A DNA stretch of 64,000 nucleotides from Streptomyces californicus (GCF_000717645.1 NZ_JNZZ01000002.1:186001-250000); one strand, 5' to 3'. Shown: positions 33,425 through 42,391, numbered from the stretch's first letter. Made by a program: numbers and translations. The notes: a model not told the origin generated them from the letters alone.

Positions 33425-34071
33425 TTGTCCAGCCCGCCGGTGCAGGCGGCCCCCGGCTCGGGGGTCTGCGGGCCCTGCACGTACTTGGTGAAGAACTGCG
33501 CGACGCGGTCGTCGGACGCGCTCTCGACCGTGACCTGCTTGCCCCACGCGCTGAGCATCAGCGGGTCCTTCTGGTCCTTGACCGGGCTCATCAGCGAGTA
33601 CGGGGTCGCCTTGACCTTCTTGGCGAGCGCCTCGACGTCGGCGTCCGACGCCTTGTCGTTGTACGTGACCCAGACCGCGCCGTGCTCCAGCGAGTGCACG
33701 GCGTTCTCCTTCGGCAACTCGTGGGTGTAGACGTCCGCGTTGCAGTTCATCCACACCTGGTTGTGGTCGCCGCCGACGGGCGGATTCATCGGGTAGTCGA
33801 CCTTGGTCGCCACGTGCTCCTGCGTCAGCTTGTCCCAGCTCCGCTCGCCGGTGACGGGAGAGGTCTTGGCCTGCTGGTCCTTCTTCTCCTTCTCGTCCGC
33901 CTGCGCCATCAGGTAGCCGCCGCCGGCGACCAGGGCCGCGACCACGGCGACCGAGGCGCCGATGGTGATGATGCGGCCCCGGCGCTCACGGGCGCGCTCC
34001 TTGCGGCGGGCCTCTTCGAGCTTGGCGCGGCGTGCCGCGGCGGGGTTGTTCGGGTTCTTGGCGGAAGCCAT
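33421..34071 (-). CDS. DUF3105 membrane-anchored protein
   Basis: 216 aa. A charged cytoplasmic N-terminus (KLEEARRKERARERRGR) precedes one membrane helix (about 34-55) and an outside domain with the DUF3105 core: DYPMNPPVGGDHNQVWMNC, YTHELPKENAVHSLEHGAVWVTY and a C-terminal Cys in GAACTGG. Conserved His and Cys residues could bind metal. GAGGA lies upstream of the ATG. Translationally coupled to the DUF305 gene, so the two products probably work together at the membrane surface. Confidence 0.9.
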   Translation of the reverse strand: MASAKNPNNPAAARRAKLEEARRKERARERRGRIITIGASVAVVAALVAGGGYLMAQADEKEKKDQQAKTSPVTGERSWDKLTQEHVATKVDYPMNPPVGGDHNQVWMNCNADVYTHELPKENAVHSLEHGAVWVTYNDKASDADVEALAKKVKATPYSLMSPVKDQKDPLMLSAWGKQVTVESASDDRVAQFFTKYVQGPQTPEPGAACTGGLDK

Positions 34072-34198
34072 GGGAAGTCCTCGTCGTTCAACCGATGCAT
34101 ACGGGGGCGATGCATGAGGGGAAAGGGGTGCGGGGCATGCGGAACACCGCTCCCGGTGAACCGGCGCCGGGGCGCGGCGGGGGAGCGGGACCCTGTTT

Positions 34199-34627
34199 CT
34201 AGACCCGTTGAACCTGGAGGCGCAGTTGATCGACGGAGCGCACGCCGTCGTGCGCGGGCCCCCTGATGGCCGCCGCTCCGGTGAGCGGGACGGCGGGGAC
34301 GAACGCCACGGGCGAGGGGAGCGCCGCGGGGGCGGACGACACCGGCAGCACGACCGCCACCGAGTGCGTCGAGCCGCCGTGGCACGACGTACCGAGCCCG
34401 CGGTCGCCCGGGGACGCCAGTACGACGGGTTCGAAGGCCGTCCCGGGGACGGGGGTGAACGCCCGCACGGCGGTCGTGCCGGACCCGGCCGCGACCGGCA
34501 CGGCGGCCGACGCCGAGGTGGCCGAGCAGCAGAAGAGCATGGCCAGGAGGAAGAAGACCCAGCCCAGGGCGAGGGGCGTGCGGGAGCGGAACCACCGCTG
34601 GTCGCTCCGCCTGCTCACCCTGGTCAT
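34199..34627 (-). CDS. Small putative exported protein
   Basis: 142 aa. N-terminal RSRTPLALGWVFFLLAMLFCCSATSASA is a signal peptide or membrane helix; the rest is Ala/Val/Pro-rich with one Cys (GLGTSCHGG) and no recognised domain. The opposite strand is also open but gives no credible protein. It lies upstream of the DUF3105/DUF305 pair and divergent from the FUSC gene. Function unknown; whether it is expressed is uncertain. Confidence 0.55.
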   Translation of the reverse strand: MTRVSRRSDQRWFRSRTPLALGWVFFLLAMLFCCSATSASAAVPVAAGSGTTAVRAFTPVPGTAFEPVVLASPGDRGLGTSCHGGSTHSVAVVLPVSSAPAALPSPVAFVPAVPLTGAAAIRGPAHDGVRSVDQLRLQVQRV

Positions 34628-34734
34628 CGCCCGTCATCGTAGTAGGTGCATGAAAGTTCAAAGAACGTGGGTCGCGCTGTTCGCGGGACAGTGTGCCCGA
34701 GTCGCCGCCGTGCGAACAGAGGCCAATTAATTTA

Positions 34735-34749
34735 CGGGTGTAATACCTG
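34735..34749. promoter_or_regulatory. Candidate MarR operator upstream of the FUSC gene
   Basis: A 15-bp imperfect palindrome C-N-GGT-N-TAA-N-ACC-N-G in an AT-rich stretch 14 bases before the FUSC GTG start, beside a TAACGTATAT promoter-like element. The downstream operon encodes a MarR regulator, which would plausibly bind here. Confidence 0.35.
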
Positions 34750-34762
34750 CTAACGTATATGG

Positions 34763-36499
34763 GTGAGTGATACACCTACCCGTCCGGCGCGCCCCTCCCG
34801 CCGTCCCGCCCCACCGGCGGTCCGCCGGCTCCCGGTGGCCCCGGCCCTGCGGCTCTCGCGGCCGTCGGACACCTGGTTCAAGCCGGCCCTGAGCGTGGTC
34901 GTCGCCTCCGCCGTCCCCCACCTGACGCTTCTGGCCCTCGGCCGGCTCGATCTCGTGATCTACACGATGGCCGGTTCGCTCTGCGCCCTCTACGGCCACG
35001 GCCTGCCGTACGTCCGGCGGGCGCGGGCGGTCGCCGGCGTGGTGCTCGGCATGGCGGCCGGCCTCGCCGTCTCCCTGACCACCGCGTCGCTCACCGGATC
35101 GACCGCCGTGCTCATCGCGGTCGGTGCGCTGCTCGCCGCCGCCCAGAAGGCGGTGTGCGACGCCACCCGCATCGGCCCGCCCGGCCATGTGATCTTCACG
35201 TTCGTCAGCTCCGCCGCGCTCTTCGCCCCCCAGCGCCCCGAGCAGATACCCGGCCACCTCGCCCTGACCCTCGGCGCGGGCGCGTTCGCCTGGCTGGTCG
35301 CCCTGGCGCCCGCCCTGGTCCGCCGCGAGGGCCCCGAACGCCGGGCCGTCGCCCGCGCCCTGGAGGCTGCCGCCGCGTGCGCGGCCGATCCCGGGCCCCG
35401 TACGCGGGGCGCCGCGGCCGCCGCCGTCCACGCCGCCTGGCAGTGCCTGCTCGCCTCCGGCCGCCCCACCCCCGTACGCCGGTCGCTGGAGCGCCTGGTG
35501 GTGCACGCCGAAGCGGCCTTCGCCACCCCGGGGCCGGGCGCCGGGGGAGCGGAGCCGGACCTGCTGCGGGACTGGGCCGCCCGGCCCAGGGCACGGGGGC
35601 CCGTCCCCGTGCCGCCACCCGCGCCCGGCACCGCCGCCGAGCTGTACGGGATCGACGCCGAACGCGCCGCCATGCGCGGCCCCGACGGCCGCCGCGCCGC
35701 CCGCCGCGCCCTGCTCGGCCGCCTCGGCCCCGGCTCGCCGCTGCTGCCCGTCGCCGTCCGCACCCTGGCCGGCTGCGCGCTCGCCGGCTACCTCTGCGCC
35801 GCGCTCGGCGTCGGCCGCCCCTACTGGGCGATCGTCACCGCCGCCTCCCTCTACCAGGCCAACGTCACCCTGTCGTGGAACCGGACCCTCCAGCGCACCC
35901 TCGGCAACCTGGTGGGCGTGCTGGTCTTCGCCGCCGTACTGCCCCTGTCCCGGACCGGCCCGCTCGCCCTCGTCTGCTGCTGCCTCTTCTTCAGCTTCGC
36001 CGCCGAGGCACTCATCACCCGCAACTACTGGCTCGGCTCCGTCGCGGTGACGCCGATGGCGCTCCTCGTCCTGGAGTTCGGCGGGGCCCACCCCGCCGGG
36101 GAACTGATCGGGGACCGGGTCCTGGACACCGTCCTCGGCGCGGTCGCGGGCTTCCTGGCCGCCGTGCTCGTCACCAACCGGCGGGCGACGGGACGCGTCG
36201 AGCGGGCTCTCGACGCCGCCGAGCGGGCCCGTGCCGAAGCCGAACGGACCTGCGCCGACCCCGCGTCCGCGCCCGCCGACCGGGACCGGGCGCGCCGCAC
36301 GCTCACCGCCGGGCTCGTCGAACTGCGCGAGGCGGGCGACACCGCCGCGGGCGAATGGTGGCAGCGGGCCCTGCCCGAGCAGCGCCTGCTCGCGGTCGAG
36401 CGCGCCGGACACCGTACGCTCGCCGCGACAGCACACCGGCGCGGGTCAGTCGACGGCACGACCTCCACGGCCCACGCCCCTTCGAACGGAGCGGCGTGA
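34763..36499 (+). CDS. FUSC-family membrane protein
   Basis: 578 aa. Two hydrophobic blocks of several helices each (about 45-190 and 330-480) flank a cytoplasmic, Arg/Ala-rich middle, as in fusaric-acid-resistance (AaeB/YccS-like) exporters. The second block has PYWAIVTAASLYQ and RTLQRTLGNLVGVLV, the signature loop of the family. A charged helical tail follows (VERALDAAERARAEAERT). It overlaps the MarR gene by 4 bases (GTGA). Such proteins export aromatic acids or other amphiphiles. The start GTG has no good Shine-Dalgarno and the transcript may be nearly leaderless. Confidence 0.88.
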   Translation: MSDTPTRPARPSRRPAPPAVRRLPVAPALRLSRPSDTWFKPALSVVVASAVPHLTLLALGRLDLVIYTMAGSLCALYGHGLPYVRRARAVAGVVLGMAAGLAVSLTTASLTGSTAVLIAVGALLAAAQKAVCDATRIGPPGHVIFTFVSSAALFAPQRPEQIPGHLALTLGAGAFAWLVALAPALVRREGPERRAVARALEAAAACAADPGPRTRGAAAAAVHAAWQCLLASGRPTPVRRSLERLVVHAEAAFATPGPGAGGAEPDLLRDWAARPRARGPVPVPPPAPGTAAELYGIDAERAAMRGPDGRRAARRALLGRLGPGSPLLPVAVRTLAGCALAGYLCAALGVGRPYWAIVTAASLYQANVTLSWNRTLQRTLGNLVGVLVFAAVLPLSRTGPLALVCCCLFFSFAAEALITRNYWLGSVAVTPMALLVLEFGGAHPAGELIGDRVLDTVLGAVAGFLAAVLVTNRRATGRVERALDAAERARAEAERTCADPASAPADRDRARRTLTAGLVELREAGDTAAGEWWQRALPEQRLLAVERAGHRTLAATAHRRGSVDGTTSTAHAPSNGAA

Positions 36500-37002
36500 C
36501 CGACGACATCGTTGCCTCGGTGGTCCGGCAGTGGCAGGCCGTCCACCCCGAGCTCGACACCGGGCCGATGGAGATCATCGGCCGGATCAACCGCTGCGCC
36601 GCCCTGCTCCAGCAGGCGGAGGACGCACCGCTGCGCTCCGCCGGCCTGACCCGCGCCGAATTCGACCTCCTCGGCGCCGTACGCCGGACCGACCGGGAGC
36701 TGACCCCCGGCGAACTGGCCCGCGAGACCTTCTCCTCGGGCGCCGCCGTCACCAAGCGGCTGCGGGCACTCCAGGAGCGCGGCCTGGTCGACCGCCGGGG
36801 CGACGACCGCGACCGCAGGGTCGCCCACGTCCGCCTGACCGACGAGGGCCGCGACCTGGTGGACCGCCTGCTGCCCCGGCAACTCGCCTACGAACGCACC
36901 GTGCTCGCCGGCCTCGACGACGACGGCCGCGGGGAACTCGGCGCCCGGCTCGGCGAACTGCTCGTCCAACTGGAGGGACGGCTCGGCGGAGTCCGCCGCT
37001 GA
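36496..37002 (+). CDS. MarR-family transcriptional regulator
   Basis: 168 aa. Winged helix with LRSAGLTRAEFDLLGAVRR, LTPGELARETFSSGAAVTKRLRALQERGLV and the wing RRGDDRDRRVAHVRLTDEG. It is translationally coupled to the FUSC transporter, the usual local-control arrangement: the regulator represses the operon and releases it when it binds the exported compound. Confidence 0.93.
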   Translation: MTDDIVASVVRQWQAVHPELDTGPMEIIGRINRCAALLQQAEDAPLRSAGLTRAEFDLLGAVRRTDRELTPGELARETFSSGAAVTKRLRALQERGLVDRRGDDRDRRVAHVRLTDEGRDLVDRLLPRQLAYERTVLAGLDDDGRGELGARLGELLVQLEGRLGGVRR

Positions 37003-37016
37003 GCCCGCCCCCGACC

Positions 37017-37050
37017 GCGTGACCCGCCCCCGCCCCGGCGCGGGTCGCGT
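37017..37050 (+). terminator. Possible terminator after marR
   Basis: An 11-bp stem including two G-T pairs (GCGTGACCCGC against GCGGGTCGCGT) with a C-rich loop, 15 bases after the marR stop. No U-tract. Confidence 0.45.
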
Positions 37051-37283
37051 GCCGCACCCCGGCCCCGCGTCACGCGCCGCAGTCGGTGATCCGGGCCGCG
37101 CGGCGGAGCGGCCGGACCGCGTACGCGGACCGGAGCCGGGGTCCACACGTACGCGTCAGAGCGGCCAACCGGTCCGTCACCCTTCCGGCGACCACGAATC
37201 TGTGCCTTTCGATCCCATTCGAGCATGTGTGTCGTTGTCTGGTTCCGTACGGTAAAACCCCGACCTCTGTGGCGATTTACCCG

Positions 37284-37310
37284 TTTCTGCACGGGCAATC
37301 AGTGCAGAAA
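37284..37310. promoter_or_regulatory. 9-bp perfect inverted repeat upstream of the conservon
   Basis: TTTCTGCAC and GTGCAGAAA flank a 9-nt spacer. The 27-bp span and spacing are those of a dimeric regulator's operator; it lies 263 bases before cvnA, so it could also serve a promoter of a long leader. Confidence 0.45.
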
Positions 37311-37572
37311 GCGCCGCGTGGAAGCGCCATGAGAAGTGCATTCCAGCCATCCTCACTCACCGCACACGCGCGGAAGCGCTCAGTGTGAAAACTGGCGAGT
37401 GTATTCCTCTCCGCGCGCTTCCGCAGGGGGTTGGGTGAATATGCCGAAGCACTGTTCTGATCTGGCTAAGCTCACGCGCAGTGAAGTCGAGTTGAGATGA
37501 ATTCGAGCACTTGTTCCTGAGTCTCCGCTCGTGTGCGCATACATCCCGGAATCAACCGCCAGAGGGTTTTAG

Positions 37573-39210
37573 ATGGTCCGTGTTGAATCACCGCCGACCG
37601 ACAGAGAAGTACCCGTCGTCCGCGTAGTCCTGCTCCCCGTGGTGCTGATCCTCGGCGCGACCGCCGCCGGGTCGGCCCTGGTCGCCCCGGCCGCGCGGAT
37701 ACCGGTCGCCGTGTGCGGTGCGATCACCGCGCTCCTGGTCGCCGTACTCACCGTGGCGCTGCACCGCCGCCGCCACGCCATGCGCGTGCAGCGGGCGGAG
37801 TACGAGCAGCGCATCGCCTACCTGGACCACCGGATCCTGTCGCACGACGCCGAGACGGTGCGGCTGACCAAGGAAGTCATGCCGGCCGCCATCAAGCGGC
37901 TGAGCGTGGGCAATTCGCCCGAAGAGGTGATGCGCGACATCGTCGACGCGGACGTGGCCAACCGCCATCTGCCCAAGGCGCTGCGCGAGCAGATCCGCCA
38001 GGTCCTCGAAGTCATCGACAACGAGGAGGCGCGCCGCGACTCCGCCCAGCGCGCCTTCGTCAGCGTCGCCCGGCGCGTCCAGGCGATCGTCCACCGCCAG
38101 GCCAGTGAACTGCGGGAGATGGAGGACCACTACGGGCGCAGCCCCGAGGTCTTCGACGACCTGCTGCGCATCGACCACGGCACCGCGCTGATCGGCCGCC
38201 TCGCCGACTCCATCGCGGTGCTCGGCGGCGCCCGCCCCAGCCGCCAGTGGCCCAAGCCCGTACCGCTGTACAGCGTCCTGCGCGGGGCCATGTCCCGCAT
38301 CCTGGAGTACCAGCGCGTCGATCTGCACTCGATCGCCAAGGTCGCCATCGTCGGCACCTCGGTCGAACCGCTCATCCACGCCTGCGCCGAACTCCTCGAC
38401 AACGCCACCCGCTACTCGCCACCGCAGACCCGGGTGCACGTCACCGCGGTCGAGGTGCAGACCGGCATCGCCATCGAGATCGAGGACGGCGGCGTCAGCC
38501 TCAGCGAGGAGGCCCGCGCCCGCGCCGAGAACATGCTCGCCCAGGCCCAGGCCGGCATCAACATGAACGACCTCGGGGAATCCCCGCGCCTCGGCATGGC
38601 CGTGGTCGGTCGGCTCTCCCGGATGTACCAGCTCCAGGTGTCGCTGCGTCAGTCGGCGTACGGCGGCGTCCGCGCCGTCCTCATCGTCCCGCGCGACATG
38701 ATCACCACCGGCCCCGCCCCGGGCATCGCCCACGGCATCGGCGCCACCTCCCGGCCCACCAGCTCGCTGGACATGTCGCAGCTCCAGCACGTGGTGCCGC
38801 CGCCCGGAAAGCGCAAGCCCAAGCCCGCCACCGGCCCCGTGCCGTCCGTGGCCGCCCCGGTCCCCACCGGAGCCGCCGCTGCCGCCCCGCGCCCGGCCGT
38901 CCCCGCGGCGGCCATGGAGGACGACGTTCCCGTGGTCACCGAGTGGACCGAGAACGGGCTGCCGCAGCGCCGCAGCCGGGGCCGCGCCCCGCTCGGCTCG
39001 CACAACCTCCCGCAGCAGCCCCCGCCGGCCCCCGTCCACGCCAACGGCACCCAGCCCGGCCGGGACCAGGGCGCGGGCGACCAGGGCGGCGGCGAGAAGC
39101 CTCCGGGCCTCTGGCTGGAGGCGTTCACCAAGGCCGTCAACGGCGTACCGCAGGAACGCAAGCACGGCGAAGACTCCGATGACGCGTGGGACAAGGGAGA
39201 CCTGAAGTGA
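37573..39210 (+). CDS. cvnA: Conservon sensor-kinase-like protein CvnA
   Basis: 545 aa. Two N-terminal membrane helices (about 16-36 and 42-62) with almost no outside loop, a coiled region, then a kinase-like core: LLRIDHGTALIGRLADSIAVLGG (with a His at the dimer-helix position) and an ATPase with CAELLDNATRYSPP (N-box), EIEDGGVSL and GMAVVGRLSRMY. A Pro-rich tail of about 150 residues ends the protein. In the conservons of S. coelicolor, CvnA, B, C and D form a membrane-associated complex likened to a eukaryotic G-protein system. It overlaps cvnB by 4 bases. Autophosphorylation of CvnA proteins is not assured. Confidence 0.92.
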   Translation: MVRVESPPTDREVPVVRVVLLPVVLILGATAAGSALVAPAARIPVAVCGAITALLVAVLTVALHRRRHAMRVQRAEYEQRIAYLDHRILSHDAETVRLTKEVMPAAIKRLSVGNSPEEVMRDIVDADVANRHLPKALREQIRQVLEVIDNEEARRDSAQRAFVSVARRVQAIVHRQASELREMEDHYGRSPEVFDDLLRIDHGTALIGRLADSIAVLGGARPSRQWPKPVPLYSVLRGAMSRILEYQRVDLHSIAKVAIVGTSVEPLIHACAELLDNATRYSPPQTRVHVTAVEVQTGIAIEIEDGGVSLSEEARARAENMLAQAQAGINMNDLGESPRLGMAVVGRLSRMYQLQVSLRQSAYGGVRAVLIVPRDMITTGPAPGIAHGIGATSRPTSSLDMSQLQHVVPPPGKRKPKPATGPVPSVAAPVPTGAAAAAPRPAVPAAAMEDDVPVVTEWTENGLPQRRSRGRAPLGSHNLPQQPPPAPVHANGTQPGRDQGAGDQGGGEKPPGLWLEAFTKAVNGVPQERKHGEDSDDAWDKGDLK

Positions 39211-39614
39211 TCCAGCAGCGGGGAAACATGGACTGGATGCTCAAGGAGCTGGCCGACGACGTCCCCAGCATCCACCAGATCGTGGTGCTCTCGTCGGACG
39301 GTCTGCGCATCGCCATGCACGGCGGCGACCCCGACGTCGCCGACCGGCTCGCGGCGGCCTGCGCCGGACTGCAGAGCCTGGCCGCCGCCGTGGCCACCGA
39401 GATCCCGTACAGCGACGGCCTGATGAAGCTCGTCGTCATCGAGGTGACCGGCGGGTTCTTCTACCTCATGGCGGCCGGAACCGGCGCCTACCTCGCCGTC
39501 CTGGCCGGCGAAACCGTCGACGCCGGACTCGTCGGAGCCCGCATGCGGGACATGGTCGTGCGGATCGGAGCCCACCTGACCAGTCCGCCCCGCCACGGCG
39601 GGCAGTCCGGATGA
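39207..39614 (+). CDS. cvnB: Conservon roadblock/LC7 protein CvnB
   Basis: 135 aa from the GTG at 39207 with AGGGAGA upstream. One roadblock/LC7 domain: MDWMLKELADDVPSIHQIVVLSSDGLRIAMHGG, then LVVIEVTGGFFYLMAAGTGAYLAVLA. Roadblock proteins act as scaffolds or GTPase-activating partners of small GTPases such as CvnD. Coupled to cvnA and cvnC by 4-base overlaps. Confidence 0.95.
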   Translation: MIQQRGNMDWMLKELADDVPSIHQIVVLSSDGLRIAMHGGDPDVADRLAAACAGLQSLAAAVATEIPYSDGLMKLVVIEVTGGFFYLMAAGTGAYLAVLAGETVDAGLVGARMRDMVVRIGAHLTSPPRHGGQSG

Positions 39615-39982
39615 GCGGAGCCCGACGGGAGCGCCGCAAGGCCGATCCGGACCTTCATGATCCGGAACGGCTGTACGTGATCACGGGCGACCTCGACACC
39701 GGCGGCCGCGACGCGCTCGACCTGGTCACCATGGTCGTCGCGCAGGCGCAACCCTCGCCGACGTTCCAGCCCGAACAGGCGGCCATCCTGCGGCTCTGCC
39801 AGTCCCCCCTGTCCGTCGCCGAGATCTCGGCCTACCTCGGCCTGCCGTTCAGCGTGGTCACCTCGCTCCTGAGCGATCTCCTCGCGACCGAACTCATCGA
39901 GTCGCGCGCCCCGATCGTGCGCGCCACGCTCCCCGACAGGTCCCTTCTCGAAGCGGTGATGCATGGACTTCAGAAGCTCTGA
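39611..39982 (+). CDS. cvnC: Conservon DUF742 protein CvnC
   Basis: 123 aa. DUF742: DPERLYVITGDLD near the N-terminus, LDLVTMVVA, then a winged-helix-like end (LSVAEISAYLGLPFSVVTSLLSDLLATELIESR). It starts by ATGA overlap with cvnB and extends 20 bases into cvnD, so all four genes are read as a unit. The HTH-like part probably serves protein contacts in the complex; DNA binding has not been shown for the family to my knowledge. Confidence 0.95.
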   Translation: MSGARRERRKADPDLHDPERLYVITGDLDTGGRDALDLVTMVVAQAQPSPTFQPEQAAILRLCQSPLSVAEISAYLGLPFSVVTSLLSDLLATELIESRAPIVRATLPDRSLLEAVMHGLQKL

Positions 39983-40577
39983 CACGATCACCGGACCCCG
40001 CAGCGAGGACGTCCTGCCCACCACGGCCACCGCCGCGGTGAAGGTCGTGATCGTCGGAGGGTTCGGGGTCGGCAAGACGACCATGGTCGGCTCGGTGAGC
40101 GAGATCCGGCCGCTGACGACCGAAGAGACCATGACCCAGGCCGGCGTCGGCGTGGACGACAACGCCGGGGTGGAGACGAAGACCGCCACCACCGTCGCCA
40201 TGGACTTCGGCCGGATCAGCCTCAGCGAGGAACTGGTCCTCTACCTGTTCGGCACCCCCGGCCAGGAACGCTTCTGGTTCCTGTGGAACGGCCTCTTCGA
40301 AGGCGCTCTCGGCGCGGTCGTCCTCATCGACACCAGGCGGCTGGAGGTCAGCTTCGACGTCATCGGACGGCTCGAGGAGCGCGGCGTTCCCTTCGTGGTG
40401 GCCGTGAACACCTTCCCCAACGCACCGCACCACCCGGTCGAGGCCCTGCGCAGGGCCCTCGACCTGCCGGACGAGGTACCGATGATCGACTGCGACGCGC
40501 GGCTGCGCACCTCCAGCCGCGATGTGCTGATGACCCTGATGCGCTACCTGCACAGCCTGGCCGTCCCCCTCGCCTGA
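39963..40577 (+). CDS. cvnD: Conservon small GTPase CvnD
   Basis: 204 aa Ras-like GTPase of the MglA/CvnD type. P-loop GGFGVGKTT (about 33-41), a switch segment TTVAMDFGRI, and the G3 region LYLFGTPGQERFWFLW, where the usual DxxG is replaced by F-G-T-P-G as in other CvnD proteins. VAVNTFPN stands where NKxD would be, giving an N but no D. It is expected to be the signalling output of the conservon. The start lies 20 bases inside cvnC. Confidence 0.95.
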   Translation: MDFRSSDTITGPRSEDVLPTTATAAVKVVIVGGFGVGKTTMVGSVSEIRPLTTEETMTQAGVGVDDNAGVETKTATTVAMDFGRISLSEELVLYLFGTPGQERFWFLWNGLFEGALGAVVLIDTRRLEVSFDVIGRLEERGVPFVVAVNTFPNAPHHPVEALRRALDLPDEVPMIDCDARLRTSSRDVLMTLMRYLHSLAVPLA

Positions 40578-40713
40578 CGCCGTACCCGCCGGAGCCCCGC
40601 GACCGGCCTCCGGCCCGGGGCGTACGCCATCCCGCGGCGTACGCCCCCCGGCCGCGCGCCGGCCCCGGAACCGCTCGCGCACCAGCCCCGGAATCCTGAT
40701 CCCTGGAGACCCT

Positions 40714-42273
40714 GTGACAACCCCCTTCCACCACGAACCCGGCGCCGTCCCCCCGCCCCAGTGCCCGGCCCACAACCTCGACGTCGGCCCCGGCGGACTG
40801 CGCCGCCTCTACGGCCCCGAGGCCGAGAACGACCCCGCGGGCCTCTACGACAAGCTCCGCGCCGAACACGGCACCGTCGCCCCGGTCCTGCTCCACGGCG
40901 ACGTCCCCGCCTGGCTGGTGCTCGGCCACAGCGAGAACCTCCACCTCACCCGTACGCCGTCCCAGTTCTCCCGGGACTCGCGGCGCTGGCGCGCCCTCCA
41001 GGACGGCAGCGTCGCCCCGGACCACCCGCTCGCCCCGATCTTCACCTGGCAGCCCGTCTGCGTCTTCGCCGACGGCTCCCAGCACGAACGGCAGCGCGGC
41101 GCCGTCACCGACAGCATGGCCCGCATCGACACCCGGGGCGTCCGCCGCCACATCAACCGCTTCAGCAACCGGCTTGTCAACGACTTCTGCGAGAAGGGCA
41201 CCGCCGACCTGGTCGGCCAGTTCGCCGAGCACCTGCCGATGATGGTCATGTGCGCGATCTTCGGCATGCCGGAGGAGTACGACGAGCGCCTCGTGCAGGC
41301 GGCCCGGGACATGACGCGCGGTACCGAGACCGCCGTGACCAGCAACGCCCACGTCGTGTCCGTCCTGACCCGCCTCGTGGAGCGCCGCCGCGCCGCCCCC
41401 GAACCGGACTTCGCGAGCTGGCTGGTGGAACATCCCGCGGAGATGACCGACATCGAGGTCGTCGAGCATCTGCGGCTCACTTTGATCGCCGCCTACGAGT
41501 CCACCGCCAACCTCATCGCCAACGTGCTGCGGATGGTCCTCACCGACCCGCGCTTCCGCGCCCGGCTCAGCGGCGGCCACATGACCGTCCCCGAGGCGGT
41601 GGAGCAGACCCTGTGGGACGAGCCGCCGTTCACCGCCGTCTTCGGCCGCTGGGCGGTCGGCGACACCGAGCTCGGCGGTCAGCGGATCAAGGCCGGCGAC
41701 GCCCTGCTCGTCGGAATCGCCCCCGCCAACACCGACCCCGCCGTCCGCCCCGACCTCGGCGCCGACATGGGCGGCAACCGCGCCCACCTCGCCTTCAGCG
41801 GCGGCCCCCACGAGTGCCCGGGCCAGGACATCGGCCGCGCCATCGCCGACGTCGGCGTCGACGCGCTCCTGATGCGTCTGCCCGACCTGGAACTCGGCGT
41901 TGCGGAGAGCGAATTGCGCTGGGTCGGCAACATCATGTCCCGCCACCTGGTGGAGCTGCCGGTGAAGTTCGCCCCCTGCCCGCAGCAGAAGCTGGACGCC
42001 GACCCGCTCTCGCTGATGTCCCGCACCTCCCGCCCGGTCGACGCCTGGGAGATCTCCTCCCCGGCCAGGTCCGTCCCCGAGCCCCGGCACGAGGCGGCCG
42101 GGGCGCAGCCCGCCCACGCCCCCGGCGCCGTACCCCCTCCCGCGCCGCCGGCGCCCGCACCGGTACCCGTGCCCGTCGAGCCCGCCCCGGCGGCGGCGAT
42201 CCCGCGACAGCGCAGGCCCGCCGCCCCCGTCCGGCTCTGGCGGGCGGTCACCCGCTGGTGGAACGGCCACTGA
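40714..42273 (+). CDS. cvnE: Conservon cytochrome P450 CvnE, CYP157-type, with Pro-rich tail
   Basis: 519 aa from a GTG with GGAG upstream. The heme loop FSGGPHECPG is canonical, but the K-helix reads VEQTLWDEPP: the Arg of ExxR is missing, as published for CYP157. The I-helix is AAYESTANL. After the P450 fold ends (about 420), a Pro/Ala-rich tail of about 100 residues ends in the basic WRAVTRWWNGH, which may contact membrane or partners. The substrate of CvnE proteins is unknown, and without ExxR its enzymatic capacity is uncertain. 136 bases separate it from cvnD. Confidence 0.93.
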   Translation: MTTPFHHEPGAVPPPQCPAHNLDVGPGGLRRLYGPEAENDPAGLYDKLRAEHGTVAPVLLHGDVPAWLVLGHSENLHLTRTPSQFSRDSRRWRALQDGSVAPDHPLAPIFTWQPVCVFADGSQHERQRGAVTDSMARIDTRGVRRHINRFSNRLVNDFCEKGTADLVGQFAEHLPMMVMCAIFGMPEEYDERLVQAARDMTRGTETAVTSNAHVVSVLTRLVERRRAAPEPDFASWLVEHPAEMTDIEVVEHLRLTLIAAYESTANLIANVLRMVLTDPRFRARLSGGHMTVPEAVEQTLWDEPPFTAVFGRWAVGDTELGGQRIKAGDALLVGIAPANTDPAVRPDLGADMGGNRAHLAFSGGPHECPGQDIGRAIADVGVDALLMRLPDLELGVAESELRWVGNIMSRHLVELPVKFAPCPQQKLDADPLSLMSRTSRPVDAWEISSPARSVPEPRHEAAGAQPAHAPGAVPPPAPPAPAPVPVPVEPAPAAAIPRQRRPAAPVRLWRAVTRWWNGH

Positions 42274-42296
42274 CCCACGGCCACCGACCCACCCCC

Positions 42297-42315
42297 GACG
42301 GCCCGGCCGGCCGTC
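42297..42315 (+). terminator. Possible conservon terminator
   Basis: GACGGCC and GGCCGTC flank a 5-nt CGGCC loop, 24 bases after the cvnE stop. Short and without U-tract. Confidence 0.35.
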
Positions 42316-42391
42316 CCGCCGCCGAGGCGGCCCCGGATCACGCCCACGGCCCCGGGGCCGCCGCGCCGCGCGCCGCCCGACGGGCGCGGCC

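Larger units (their letters stand above)
37003..37572. other. Conservon upstream region with several inverted repeats
   Basis: 570 bases without a credible gene, and less GC-rich than its surroundings from about 37190 on. It includes a terminator-like stem after marR, a 9-bp inverted repeat at 37284-37310, and a 10-bp inverted repeat (GCGGAAGCGC at 37370-37379 with GCGCTTCCGC at 37415-37424). AAGCGC also recurs near 37309 and 37322. A long untranslated leader or a multi-site control region for the conservon is likely. Confidence 0.6.

Noticed and set aside
34266..34730. 154-aa plus-strand frame opposite the small exported protein
   Set aside because: No signal, domain or ribosome site; the minus strand has a credible signal peptide.
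37086..37388. 100-aa frame in the conservon upstream region
   Set aside because: Spans inverted repeats and AT-richer DNA, with no ribosome site or family resemblance.
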